Part shown: in pieces, positions 11,441-22,363 of the stretch
How positions within the stretch are numbered: the stretch's first letter is position 1
Layout of the letters: each line of letters begins with the position of its first letter
Source of the DNA: Tetracentron sinense
Taxonomy: Eukaryota > Streptophyta > Magnoliopsida > Trochodendrales > Trochodendraceae
NCBI GenBank assembly: GCA_015143295.1
Contig: CM026571.1
Location: forward strand, 30,098,505-30,162,504
Direction: 5' to 3'
Length of the DNA stretch: 64,000 nucleotides
Made by a program: the position numbers and the translations under genes
The notes under the pieces: generated by a model
The model's input: the letters and a program-made list of their open reading frames with translations, nothing else
The model's database searches: none
What the model was told of the DNA's origin: nothing

Positions 11441-12436
11441 TGAAATCTAAAACTATATATTCAACTGCCCAATCGTTCCTCTATTTACCAACTTTCAGCA
11501 TTGACCCTGTTTCTGCAATTCCTTACGGCAGCTGTATCATTTCCTATTCGTTTAACTGTTCAGATTCATGCATGTCATTTGCTGAACACAAAACTGTTTA
11601 GTTGGTCCATTGAAACCTCCAATCTATTTCCTTTATGTCTTTAATCTCTATCTATGTAACCATTGGATCAGTCCATTTGACCCAAACGCCTGAATGTATT
11701 TAACAAACTCTTATGAGCCTTTTGTCTACACCACAGTGCCTCTTGTCAGTTTAGGCTTCCGCTTGAACGGTGGTTTTAGATAATATACTTGTTGTGGATC
11801 ACCTTGCTAGCAAGGATTTCCTTCCACGTAGGAGTTCTATGTGTTTTGCAGAAGAGGATACTTTCAGTTACCTATTTATCTATTGCTCAATAACTAGGGT
11901 TTTCTCCAAGATATTTTAGAGCTTTTGAGGTTGTGTTGGGAATTCATAGTAGACATGATTGACCGCCAAGGAATGTTTGAAAAGAAATAGAATTTTTGAT
12001 GACATGTATTGGCGCCAAGATGATTTGTGGATGTATGAGGAAGATGGTGATCAACGGCATGTTTCTATAGGAGTTTGGTGTCTTCAAAAGAGTGGGCTTG
12101 ATTGGTGTTAATTTGCACGGCGAGCTGGTTAAAGAAAGCAATGCCTCTGTTGGTTTTTTCTGAAATAGGTTAAATTTAGATTTAGTCTATAAATGAGAGA
12201 TTCTTTTTTTTTTTCGTTCAATGAGATATATGGAGTCAAATGAAGCGGGAGTAAGCTGGTTGCTCCAAGATCTTTTTGTTTTATGGGATATATTTCCTGG
12301 AACCCCAAGTTTTGGGAAGAGACGCCTCCAATAGTGGTTTCATTTGAATCACATTTAATATCTACATTGGACCCTGTTGAATTATTTCGTCCATACTGTA
12401 GAAGCACGATTGAGTTAACTCGCCGTACTTGTGTAC

Positions 12437-12474
<38 letters not shown>

Positions 12475-13507
12475 GCAAGGAACTATCTTCCCTCTGTTTT
12501 TTTAATGTTAATATAACCGTGTTGTTCATCATAGGAAAAGGAGAGACAAAAAGAAAAATTGGTTTGCATTAGGTATAATATTTTAGGAAAATAATCATCT
12601 CCTCGGTCGGTGACGCGAGGGGGGGTGTCTTGGGTCCTCTTTTCATGCCACATGTCCCTCTTTTAACTCCCTTTAACTATGGTTAAGGTTCACTAACTCA
12701 TAGGGTTCACCCATCTACCCTTTGTTTTTAGAAAAATAAAATAATTGTTTTTAAAAATTAACCTGAGTTCAAGGAAGGGCAACTTTGTGAGAGCGAGGAG
12801 CAATAGTTTGCTCCTCACCCGTGGAGCGAACTATTGCTCAATATTTTAAGCCCAGAGGAATTAAAAGGATGGATTGGTGGGGTGCATTGGAAGGGAGGAA
12901 ATCATGTGTTCACAGTTTTTATCACTTCATGTCAAAACGTTCTCCATTATTCACCCGTATGGTAATCTTGTCTATTTTATTTGAATCGTTGTTTTATACA
13001 TAGAGATCAATCACCTCATACATAAAATACGATGACATTGCATGAGTTGCTGAGAAGGCACCTCCCATGTCAGCACCACAAGATTTGGGTTTTGTATTAG
13101 TGCAAAAGGTTCCTCCACTCAGATTCTGTTATTGAATCTATTGAACTCCCTCATTACTCCGTCTGTATTGAACATCAATATGAGAGCAGCACTGTATTCT
13201 AATATTATGAGACCGATGAGCTATTTACTTTTGTTTTAAGCTTTGCTTTGGTGGTCTGCACAAAGGTTGTGTTCTTTGTGGATGTGACTTGTCCTAAAGT
13301 TATTCTAATATTTATCCTAGAATAGTGTGGCATAATCCATCTTCCATCCAATTTAACCAAATGGTCCCTGATGGACACATGAGTTTAACCTTGTTTTATT
13401 TTTAACTGGCTCAAGTAATCTGCGTGGACATTCTTGTTGCGAATGTCGTTCTCATTAATGTATTCTTCTCCAGTCACATTCTCATTTCTTGTCATGAATT
13501 TATGCAG
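11441..13507 (+). other. upstream/intron sequence of the gene at 13508, no exon identified
   Basis: The exon at 13508 begins mid-codon after an acceptor, so at least its 3' part is expected to be intron on the + strand. I searched for a short exon ending just before the conserved RLLPYHV motif and did not find one. Scattered T-rich stretches look intronic. Around 12600-12710 the phrase TCCCTTTAACTATGGTTAAGG resembles 15385-15410, a small dispersed repeat. Confidence 0.4.
12441..12469. repeat. (TA)n microsatellite
   Basis: About 29 bp of uninterrupted TA dinucleotides within the presumed intron or upstream region of the gene at 13508. Confidence 0.95.
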
Positions 13508-14153
13508 GCTACTGCCTTATCATGTGGTGGCGGACTATGAAGCAGAGGAGGATGACAGGATCCTAGATTCTGACACAACAGGCCAGATGCCTTCGCGCTC
13601 CCAGCAGTGGGACCACAACATTGCCGCCAAGGTCTCAGAGTTTACTGCCACTTTTGAGAAACAAGTCCTTGCCTTCAATATAATATCCCGCAAACGGGCC
13701 CAAGGAGAGTTCCGGTCAGAGGAGAGGTTGATGATTGAGCAGGCTCTCCTACAAGAGGAGAAACACGCCATGATGGGACTGAAGGCGGAAATAGAGTCGA
13801 GGGAGAAAGCTGGTCGAGAGGCTGCAGAGGCTAAGATGCGGATGATGGCAATGGTTCAAGCAGAGCAAGCTCGTGCCGAGGCACATGCCCATGCTGAGAT
13901 GATGGCACGTGCTCCAATGCGAGGGAATGCTTTTGGATCTCAAGGTGAGGAAGGCTCAGTTGGCCATGACATGGCTGGGCAGGAACAGGGTGTTAACACA
14001 GATGAGATAATCCATGGATGGGGGAACACGCAGAGGGAAGATGAAGAGCCCTCTGAGGATTTCTTGAACGACGAGAACGAGACTGAAAATGGGGAGACAG
14101 GCATGCAAGATGACTGGCGTGAAGTTGGGGAGTTCGATTTGAACACTAGGTAA
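13508..14153 (+). CDS. terminal exon of a GLTSCR-domain protein (BRIP-like SWI/SNF-associated subunit)
   Basis: A host gene's last coding exon of 214 codons plus stop (TAA 14151-14153). It starts after a pyrimidine-rich stretch and TTTATGCAG (AG at 13506-13507), and the first base completes an Arg codon; the frame upstream to 13434 is intron read-through. The protein opens (R)LLPYHVVADYEAEEDD, then DSDTTGQ and FTATFEKQVLAFNI, wording I associate with the plant GLTSCR-domain proteins that bind BRM-type remodelling ATPases in the nucleus. Residues 65-135 are charged and heptad-like (EERLMIEQALLQEEKHAM, KAGREAAEAKMRM), probably a coiled coil. The C-terminus is acidic and ends EFDLNTR. GC content and codon use are clearly above the flanks and the frame is intact, so it looks functional. 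The family name is from memory of conserved wording; N-terminal exons are not located. Confidence 0.75.
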
Positions 14154-14460
14154 CCATGGAGCTTCAAGGGAAGACTGGGGCGGGGAATCTGTATCTTAAT
14201 TGCTGTATGTATAATACCGGACGGACAGAATGCATGATCATCATATAAAACATCATTATCACAGGCTTCTAGTTCTAGTTGGGAGATCATATGGGTATAA
14301 TCATGATATTATGGAAAACCAGGCACTCGTACAGCGGCCGTGGCCATGTGATGTATGAAGGAGCTTGTAAACCACCATTTGGTATATTCCACTGAGCAGA
14401 CAGATCCCCTTAATTCAAAAATCCTTGAAGTCGAGTAATTGATCTAATTCTTTTATGAAA
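14154..14460 (+). other. probable 3' UTR of the GLTSCR-domain gene
   Basis: Sequence after the stop codon keeps moderate complexity and shows no further long frame. No clear AATAAA hexamer is seen; TATAATAC (about 14209) and ATATAAAAC (about 14245) are weak candidates. The end is a guess; from about 14460 to 14786 nothing specific is seen. Confidence 0.4.
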
Positions 14461-14786
14461 TTTACTGCACAGGCCAACTTGTGCAGGGTGTCAGACCGTT
14501 AACCATAATTCTGTGGGGGAAGTGTTGCTTACCCATTCTTTACACAAGGGATTTTCAACCCCAAGACTTATCCCCTGCATTGCATGGCATACATGAGAGT
14601 GCGGATAATTGAGAAATCTGCCTTCATTCTTCTGCAGTTTGATGTTTGATGTTGGAATCCACTAAAGTTGGGGCCAATGTACAATCAAACTCTTGTTAAA
14701 TCTTTTGAGAAATTTCTCAATATAGTTGGATTGAGAGAGAGCAATTCCTTGATCATTTATTGATGATTTTGAACTCCAAAATTTCG

Positions 14787-15136
14787 TAGGTGGTTAACAC
14801 TAGTCTAAAAAGAAGTGCTTATTTGAAAATTATGCTTAGTTGAACTTTAGATTTTTAAGTTAAAGGTTAATTGCATGTCTACATTTTAGAGATTTTAGGG
14901 GTAAAAACCTCTATTTTAAAAAGTAGTTCCATAGCTACTTTTTATAGTAGAGGTTTTTATCCCTAAAATCTCTAAAATGTAGACGTGCAATTAACCTTCA
15001 ACTTAAAAAACTAAAGTCTAACTAAACATAATTTTCAAATAAGCACTTCTTTTTAGACTAGTGTTAACAAACGCCACCTAAGCATAATTTTCAAATAAGC
15101 ACTTCTTTTTAGACTAGTGTTAACAAACGCTACCTA
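14787..15136. mobile_element. fold-back MITE with a duplicated right end
   Basis: The left arm from TAGGTGGTTAACACTAG (14787) through AGAAGTGCTTATTTGAAAAT and on to about 14927 is repeated in reverse complement up to GTGTTAACAAACGCCACCTA (ending 15080). This gives a hairpin with arms of about 140 bp around a short loop near 14928-14940. The last 56 bp of the right arm are then repeated directly (15081-15136, ending AACAAACGCTACCTA). There is no coding capacity. TAGG...CCTA ends with the GCGTTTG phrase suggest a hAT-type miniature element; no convincing 8-bp target duplication was found. Confidence 0.85.
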
Positions 15137-15194
15137 AGTGTTTACACCAATTTCGAGATCTGTTCTGAAATCAACATGCTGTTGACATATAGGC

Positions 15195-15342
15195 AGATAA
15201 TCTCCCAGAGTCCCCTCTAAATTTGTTATTTATGAAAAGAGTAGTGATTAGCGGACCACATGGTCCACAGATAATCTCCCAGAGTCCCCTCTAAATTTGT
15301 TCTTTATGAAAAGAGTAGTGATTAGTGGACCACATGGTCCAC
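15195..15342. repeat. 74-bp tandem duplication, two copies
   Basis: The unit starting AGATAATCTCCCAGAGTCC and ending GGACCACATGGTCCAC occurs at 15195-15268 and 15269-15342 with two base differences. Each unit contains the palindrome GGACCACATGGTCC. Few differences point to a recent duplication. Non-coding. Confidence 0.92.
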
Positions 15343-15819
15343 TGCTTAGCTTAACTTCCCACCGTGTCCTCGTGTCCCTTCTAACACCCTTTAATCCTGG
15401 TTAAGATTAACTAAATTAAAGTTAAGATTTGTTTTCTTTTAAAAACCAAGTTTGGATTGCTTAACCCTAGGGTTGAGTGAATCTCAACCACAGTTGGTGT
15501 GTTAAAAGTGGGTTGTGGACCAATGAAGACCTGACATTTCGTTACATAGTAGGAATGCGTGGTAAGTTAAGCATTTTCTTTATTCAAAATAGCTCCACCA
15601 TTTGTTTGTTTGATAGCCTGCAAGGGAATCCTCTTAAATTTGTCATTACAATGGTTCAACGCTTGTTTCGTTCATACATATCCCTTAAAAACTTAATTTG
15701 TTTTTCTTTCATACATATTCTTTAAAAACTCAATTTTTTTTGTCTTTCATACATATTCTTTAAAAACTTAATTTTTTCCTTCTTATCAGTCGAGATAAGG
15801 AATTCTTATGGTTGTTGCA
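15343..15819. other. intergenic, no gene seen
   Basis: Non-coding. ACCCTTTAATCCTGGTTAAG near 15387 resembles 12664-12686, a short dispersed repeat. Around 15690-15780 a TTTCATACATATTCTTTAAAAAC phrase is repeated about three times in tandem, with a period of roughly 46-47 bp. Confidence 0.5.
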
Positions 15820-16665
15820 TGTATGGAAAGATATAAGGCCAGATTAATCATAAAGGGATTTACTTAAGGAAAAGGCGTTGACTATAAGAAAACTCTTTCC
15901 AAATGATAATAATGGCATTAGTAGCTTATTTAGATTTACATCATATGAATGTAAAGAATGTAGTTATCACTGGTGGCTTCCATGAGGAGGTTTATATGGA
16001 ACAACTAGAGAGGTTTGTGCTCAAAGACATTGAACCCTTGGTGTACAAATTGAATAAATTTTTTATGAGTTAAAGCAGGCTTTTCGATAATGGTCCATGA
16101 ATTTGATGGAGATTACTTCTTTTAGTTTAAAGGAGAATTTTATGGATGAATGCATAAATAAAAAAAACCAATAGATTCTCTGTGGATGATACATTGCTTG
16201 CCAGAAGTGATTGGGGTATTGGTGTGTGAGATCAAACAGCTCTTGTACAAGTATTTTGAGATGAAAGATAAGTATTTTGAGATGAAAGATTTGATTGAGG
16301 CAACTTTTGTTATCAGGATCAAGATTCATGGAGATAGATCACGTGGTCTTCTTGGTTTATCTCAAAGATCTTATATTAATAAAGTATGACGAGGTTTAAT
16401 ATGCAGAATTATTCTCATCGTGGCACCTATTTTGTTTTGGTTAAGTGGCACCTAAAAGGATAAATTCTTCAAATTTTAGCTCCCAAGAATGACCTTGAGT
16501 AGATTTAAGCATCTATTCATGTTTGATGTTTGCTCTAGTTTGGATCTATATGGATACAATTACACTTGTAGTTAGCATGTGGGAAAGATAATAGTGATCT
16601 TAGTATAAATTACAAAAAGTAGCTAAGAAGGTAATTTCGTATTTCCAAGGGACTAAGGACTTTAA
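15820..16665 (+). pseudogene. Ty1/copia pol relic (reverse transcriptase region)
   Basis: Decayed copia reverse-transcriptase wording: RYKARLIIKGFT, then MALVAYLDLHHMNVKN, EEVYMEQLERFVLKDIEPL, KYFEMKDLIEATFVI and GLLGLSQRSYINKV. It fades out after a phrase like YFQGTKDF near 16650. The set matches TNT1/Tork-type pol. No LTRs, primer site or target duplication were found around it, so it is an isolated fragment, old and broken in many places. Confidence 0.8.
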
Positions 16666-16705
16666 TTCACTTTACCCCATGTTTGGTGGCTGAGAAAATA
16701 AATAA

Positions 16706-16793
16706 AAACATGGAAAAGAAAAGAAATTGGATAAAACACAACTAAAAATTGTATTAGAAATCCAAAATTCTTCTTTTCTATTCCATGTTTTCA
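16706..16793. repeat. short imperfect inverted repeat
   Basis: AAAACATGGAAAAGAAAAGAA (from about 16706) is answered by TTCTTTTCTATTCCATGTTTT (ending about 16793). Flanking phrases CATGTTTGGTGGCTGAG and TTTTTTGGCAACTAGGG are typical ends of plant hAT-like miniature elements, so this may be a short MITE directly abutting the next one. Confidence 0.55.
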
Positions 16794-16809
16794 CCTATTT
16801 TTTGGCAAC

Positions 16810-17123
16810 TAGGGTTCGTTCTTTTGTGGAGACTTATAAAGTCTGGTACTTTGCAAGTTTTGTCATTTGACAATATTTATTTTCTATTGAGAATTAGATT
16901 TATTGTGCTTTTATCTCTTGGGGGTTGTAGTTCCCATAAGACTTAAAATGTAACAAAATGAATGATTTCAAATCTCATAAAAATTGATAAGACTTAAAAT
17001 CCCGTGATGGTAAGAATTAATCTTGTTAAAAACCTCGACAAATTGACTCAAATTTTCCAACAACTACTATGACAAAGTGTACAGTACCAAACTTTATAAG
17101 TCTCAACAAAAGAACGAACCCTA
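16810..17123. mobile_element. fold-back element with TAGGGTTCGTTC ends
   Basis: The left end TAGGGTTCGTTCTTTTG (16810) continues GAGACTTATAAAGT and GGTACT. The right end is its reverse complement, finishing AAAAGAACGAACCCTA at 17123. Matching arms of about 45 bp bound a 314-bp unit with no coding capacity. A second inner AAGACTTAAAAT phrase occurs twice. No target duplication could be fixed. Probably a non-autonomous hAT-type MITE. Confidence 0.75.
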
Positions 17124-17202
17124 CAGAAGATCCAATCACCTTAGTATTCATATTCAGATTATGCTAGTTTTCTTGATAGAAAGAAGTCTACTTCTAGTTG
17201 TA

Positions 17203-17354
17203 ATTTTTTTTTTTTTGCAAAGTCTAAGGTTAGGGGTTAGTATATGCTCTAACAAAATATGGGGTAATCACAATGCCCACCTGCACGAGACTCGAGCATG
17301 GAACTTCCCTCTTAATGAGGGGACGCATTACCACTGGGCTATTCCCATGGTGTG
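17203..17354 (-). mobile_element. tRNA-derived SINE with 14-bp target duplication
   Basis: On the minus strand it reads CACACCATGGGAATAGCCCAGTGG...: TAGCCCAGTGG fits a Pol III A box and GCTCGAGTCTC, 37 bp downstream, resembles a B box (GGTTCGANTCC). It ends in an A13 tail (T run at 17204-17216 on +). It is flanked by a perfect direct repeat TACTTCTAGTTGTA at 17189-17202 and 17355-17368, the hallmark of LINE-driven insertion. At 152 bp it is in the usual plant SINE range. Few signs of decay; the promoter boxes look readable. Confidence 0.88.
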
Positions 17355-17394
17355 TACTTCTAGTTGTATGTTCTTGTGTGGTAGTTGTTCTATT

Positions 17395-17545
17395 TCATGA
17401 AATCAATGACCATAGGGGAAATGTAGTTATTGGTGGAGGAGGTGTCATTAGAGACTACATGGACAATGTAGTTGCTGGTTTCTCTTATATTTCTATAATG
17501 CCACTTGTGAGCAATCAGGAACAATGCCTAAAATTATAAGAATAC
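17395..17545 (+). pseudogene. LINE RNase H fragment
   Basis: Reads GNVVIGGGGVIRDYMDNVVAG, the N-terminal strand region of the RNase H domain that plant L1-type LINEs carry after the reverse transcriptase (compare 46860-47069 and 53725-53977). Only about 50 codons are recognisable and no poly(A) tail follows. The SINE at 17203-17354 landed just upstream. A minor relic. Confidence 0.65.
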
Positions 17546-19638
17546 AGAGTTTCCACCTACTCTAATTATAAAGGAAAATAGAAACCCTAAACTATCTAAT
17601 GAGAATGCAATGGAAACAAGCTTAGATTGCCCTAGAGTATACCAGGGTGCTAAAAATGATAAAACAAAATTTTGAAAAAAAGAACATATAAAATCATACT
17701 AGAATTTGAGGGCTTTTTGGCTCAAAATTTGAGAAAATAGTGGATAAAATAATGAATAGCATTTTGCAATAATCTCTGTTTCGTTCCAATTTTGCAATAA
17801 TCTCAGTGCAAGTGCAAGTGCAAGTGCAAACTAGTTAAAGCAGGTGCTGTCGATATGAAAAGGGAAGCAACAGTGGTTGGAGGTAGACGGTCTACTGCCA
17901 GCTACAGTTTCGTGTTAAGATGCTTCTCGGTGCCCTATTTTAAGTTGCCTAAAAACTTGTTTTGCCCATAACTTTCTCTCCCAAACTATTTGCTACTTAC
18001 TTCAAATTGAATAAGAAATCTAATGTAAGATTTAGGGCAAGAATTGAAAAGATCTAACATAGATTTTAGCCTATATTTATTGGCTTGCTATAATATGGTG
18101 GATAAGTGATAATTTAAGAAATGCCATGTTTGAGAATGTAGGCACGCTTTGTATAATGCTGATCTATTTATTTATTATAAATACTAGCAGAGAGCCCGCG
18201 CGATGCACGGTAATAATTAAGAATATCTAAATTTAAATAATATTATTTATTTATTTAAATATTAAGTAATATATTTTTAGAATATTTCATAAGTTTTATT
18301 TTTAATGGTATAAGTTTTTTTATTATTTGGTATACATTATTATTTGTATTAATTAATTAATTTTATAATAATAAATTTTATTATTTTAATAACATTATAG
18401 GAAAATCATAAGTTTCTTAGTATTAAACTTAAATTAATACACCCAAGAGTTAGAGATAAGAGAGAACTCTACAATAGTGGAGATAGATAGGGCTCTAGGA
18501 TGAGATAGTGGGTCTCAAACCTGTAAGAGTTAGGATGAAATAATAGGTTCCAAATTTGAACGGTGGAGATTAAAGAAAAATGCCACGTGTCATCTCTAAA
18601 ATAGAACTTATGAGATAGGAGGGATTGAAGTTTGGAGAGCAAAGAGAAAAGTCTTATTTCTTTATATTATATTATAGTAGAAGATATCATGTTAATTATC
18701 ATCTTGGAGCTTTATGTTCTCAGCCTTTGAGTATGACCATGGTCTCTAATCTCATTTTTTAAATCACATTAGGTGGACAGAGAGTGAAAACCAATATATT
18801 TTGGACTGGAGGATCAGATAATTAATAATTTATTTCTCATATTTATATATGTTTTTTTGTTCAATTTGGAGACAAGTTCTGAGCAATAGATCCAAAGGTT
18901 TCATTCCGATATTTGATCCTTCGAAAAAGAACCTTTCCATTTTTGTCGAGAAGTCAAAGGCAGGATAGTCAAGATCAGATTCAGTCGAATGCCCCGATCG
19001 AGGGTAACCTGGTTTAGTGTGCTGAGAACTACAGAATCAGTGTCGTGTCGCTACTTCAAACAATGACACTGTTTGTTTGATCAGTACTGCATAGTGGTGC
19101 TGTTTGGAAAGACAAGCCTATTTTTGCCTAAATTCATACCGTCGTTCGAAGGTTTATAACTACCAAGATGCATTTGTTCCATTTTCATGTTGGCGGCAAT
19201 ATGTTTACCACCAACATGTAATCTATCTTTTCCGGTGCCTGTAGTTTCAGGAATTGGGCCACAGACACCTAGGGTCCGTTTGTCATCACTCCCAAGGAAT
19301 AATTTTCTATTCTTGGAAATAAAAACTTAGTTATTTTCTAATATTATGCATTTTAAATAATCTATCTTTATCATTCTTAGCTTAGTTATGACTTTAGGTT
19401 AATCTAGGCTTTTCCCTCACTGTGCTCCATTCCTACTGAAATTCCGTGGGCGGTATAGCACGAATTCACAAGTCCTGTAGGGGTGAATAGGTCTATCTAA
19501 GATTATCTACCAATTTTAATTATTAATTAAATTAAGGAAGACAATTCACTCACCACATAACACACAAATTTTCACGCGGAAACTCTTTCATGAAAAACCA
19601 CATAAACTTGTCCAACAAAGCATTATCAGTAAGATTAA
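17546..19638. other. intergenic DNA, no gene supported
   Basis: AT-rich. A GCAAGT hexamer is repeated near 17808-17826. From about 18183 to 18690 a GC-rich phrase GAGCCCGCGCGATGCACGG is followed by very AT-rich DNA and ends TATTATAGTAGAAGA; such GCGCGATGCACGG words recur in many plant genomes and may mark a non-autonomous element, but its ends are not defined. Around 19270-19330, GGGTCCGTTTGTCATC looks like another miniature-element end. At 19500-19630, phrases such as CACGCGGAAACTC are LTR-like but unassigned. Confidence 0.45.
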
Positions 19639-21418
19639 TGTCGCGCCCTATAATCTCATCTAGGCTTGGAACTTTGGTCCGTGACACCGCTTATCTTGAG
19701 CTTATCTTAAAAACATATAAGACATACTACAATGAGAACTCAAAATTTCTTTAATTAATATGTCGTCAACTTCAACATCCAGAACTAATAACTGAATAAA
19801 TATTTGAATCATTCATCAAGATTCCCAAACTATCAATGTAATTTAAACCTAAACATCATCCATAATAAAATCCTATTACAACCTCAATGAATTTCAATAT
19901 AATAACTGAATCAGTAATACTGATATCGATCCATATGGTTCTCCTCTTCCTGAATTTCACGTTCGGGTTCTTCTATATATTCCTCCCCTTGCTAAGGTTC
20001 AGCTACCGTCTCGAATTCTAAACCTGCCGACACAACATATCAGTTGAGCTCAGTAGACATAAAATTCTAGCTAACAATATCATAAACATTAACATAAACA
20101 TACTTATCATAACTTAACTTAACATGACATACATACATAAATCATAGTGCGGAAAGTGTGAGCATCTTATCTTACTTAAGTCATTCTTATCTTACTTTCA
20201 TCGTGAACACTCTTCACCATATACGCGAAGAGGCTACAATATATTATTCTTACCAAGTAACCAACCTTAGCACTTGCCGGTGTGCACATACTTCTTAGGA
20301 TTCACTTACTTAGGTCTGCATACACTTATGATCTTAGATTATGGTACTCGTAATTTGTGGAAACTCAAACATGTATTCATACTTACATACTTACTTTTGG
20401 ATTACTTGTTATCATGATCTCATCATACTTGTATGCTTATCATACTCGTGAGTGAAAGATGATAAGACTTCGGTTAAACTACACCTTAGATTACCAATCA
20501 AGTGCCATCGAAATCCATCATAGCGTCCCATATCACTATGATAAAAGATCTGAGCAACAAGACCGTAATTCCAGACTCGTTTATCAAAAAATAAATCACA
20601 ACATATATAAATCATACATCAATTGCACATATAAATGCATAGAGATAGTTAACCTAAATCCCTATTTGCACAAAAATTCCATAATCTTGCATCAAAACTC
20701 CGAATCATTCAATCACAACTCGAGAATACACCTCTTCCTCTATATTCAATCAATCTTACATTAAAAGTCACAACCATAATCCCTATTCTTGATCTCATCC
20801 ATGGTTATTCATACTTTTTTTTATCTTAATATTAATGATCATAAAATTTCTAGCACAAGAGATTAGATCTACAGAAAAATCCATTATTTATTCATACTTT
20901 TTCTTATCATAACATTAATGACCATGATATAATTGACTAGGGAAGTTATATCTATATTCATATTTAATTCTTGTTATTGATCTTCTTAATATTCATATTC
21001 ATTCTTATCTTTGATTAGTGATTAGTATATCACTAGCACCAGAGATTATATCTACCTTTCTTGATCGCTTCCTTACGATCCCAAGCGTGTGAAAGATCCC
21101 TTTGTTTGAGTCTCCTTCTTCTCCAAACCCTTTCTTTTTCTCTAAGCAAAAATCCTCTCAAAAATCCTTTCTTTGAGTTCTAGAGCTCTTAGAATAGATA
21201 AGAAACCCTAATCCCATGTTTAAAGGTTTATTTATAGGGTTTACCTCATAGAATTCCTAATTTTTCACGAAACTAGGGTTTTTAGCCTTTTCTGTGCGCG
21301 GCCGTTCGAAAGCCCTTAAGTGGTCGCTCGAACACCCAACCTTTGGTGAAGGCAGTTCGGATGCCCTCCAGCCTGTTCGAACGCCTGGGCTTCGGGATGT
21401 TGAAAAACTTCCCAGACT
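19639..21418 (-). repeat. LTR E: minus-strand gypsy LTR, truncated
   Basis: Begins TGTCGCGCCC (19639), the reverse complement of the GGGCGCGACA end shared by the other gypsy LTRs here. Inside, in minus-strand order, are a palindrome cluster with GTTCGAAC words (about 21300-21385), a TATA box (TATAAATA, 21229-21236), a purine-rich leader, a CTGAG hairpin relic (about 20040-20056) and a degenerate copy of the conserved short frame (about 19920-20035, with EEYIEEPE). It stops where LTR B begins at 21419, probably because B inserted into it; its far end is not found on B's other side. Confidence 0.72.
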
Positions 21419-22174
21419 TGTCGCGCCCCAAAATCCTACCTTGGCCTAATGGGACCTTGGGCCATGACACTGCTTAAACCTGCTTAATTTACAGCATACA
21501 AGACAATACTAAACACGAGTCTACAAATTTGGAGATAATAAATTTCTGTAGAACCCCGAATCTTGATGGCTTGGTATGTGAATAGTGTCTAAGACTTAAA
21601 GCTTTTTGTAATGCCCTGAATAGTTATCAATGATAATGAGAACCTTGGTCGATTGATTTCGGGTGTATGAAGTGTTATCGGATTTATTAAAGCCCTAAGA
21701 ATAGTTTCTTAAGTTTATGGATGTTTGGGGATAAAGGAGTAAGAGTACGAAATACTCTAAGTGTCAACAAAGGGTTATGTCTTAGCATTACCCTCAACTT
21801 GAAGAAGCTTTAGTTTTGCCACCGCCTATCGAAATCGAGTGATTCTTGAATATTTATAAAGGTATGGGAACCCTCTTAAAGGTTCATGTTTATCATTTTT
21901 CCATATTCTTAGTCGAAGATAGGTTAAACGATGGATTTCTGAAATCGGGGCTGTTGAAAATCCGGGCTGCTGAAATCCATTTCCAGACCAGTCGGCTTTA
22001 GAGCCCATTTAGGTAATTAAAAACTCATAATTAGGAATTTTCCATTAGACATAAAATTGTTCCAATTTGAATGAAGAGTCCAAATCAAGTTGAATCATCA
22101 AAATCCAATAAGCGAATCAAAAGTTATGCCCGAAATACCAAAGCGGGAAAAATCTGAAAGTTTCTGTTAAAGTT

Positions 22175-22290
22175 ACGATCGTTTGTAAACAACCTACGAG
22201 CGATCGTAGAAGGCTTACAAACGATTGTAGAAGGCCTATGAACGATTGTAGAGTCCCAGAAACAGGGTAAACTCTTTAGAAAATCTACGA
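22175..22290 (+). promoter_or_regulatory. palindrome cluster of LTR C
   Basis: Four or so degenerate copies of a CTACGA(N)CGATCGTAG-like dyad (for example 22194-22209) separated by 15-20 bp, ending about 65 bp before the TATA box at 22356. The position matches the clusters in LTRs A, D, F, G and the solo LTR at 35422. A role as a protein-binding enhancer is inferred from position only. Confidence 0.6.
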
Positions 22291-22355
22291 TTGATTGTAG
22301 GTGCGCGAATCAGTTTTTAAAAAAGGGGATTTTTAGGGTTTCTACCCTCTTGGCC

Positions 22356-22363
22356 TATAAATA
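22356..22363 (+). promoter_or_regulatory. TATA box of LTR C
   Basis: TATAAATA in the context GGCCTATAAATAGGG, followed by a purine-rich leader (GAGAGAAAGGGAGAAG). This is the expected Pol II promoter of the LTR, about 810 bp from its start. Confidence 0.75.

Noticed and set aside
13434-13507. ATG at 13434 as the start of the GLTSCR-domain protein
   Set aside because: The residues before RLLPYHV read like intron and a good splice acceptor ends at 13507.
17203-17354. tRNA gene
   Set aside because: Pol III boxes are present, but the A tail and 14-bp target duplication show a SINE.
21607-21625. TGTAATGCCCTG as the start of LTR C
   Set aside because: TGTAGAACCCCG at 21547 fits better: it matches the start of LTR F and gives a near-perfect target duplication with the right end.
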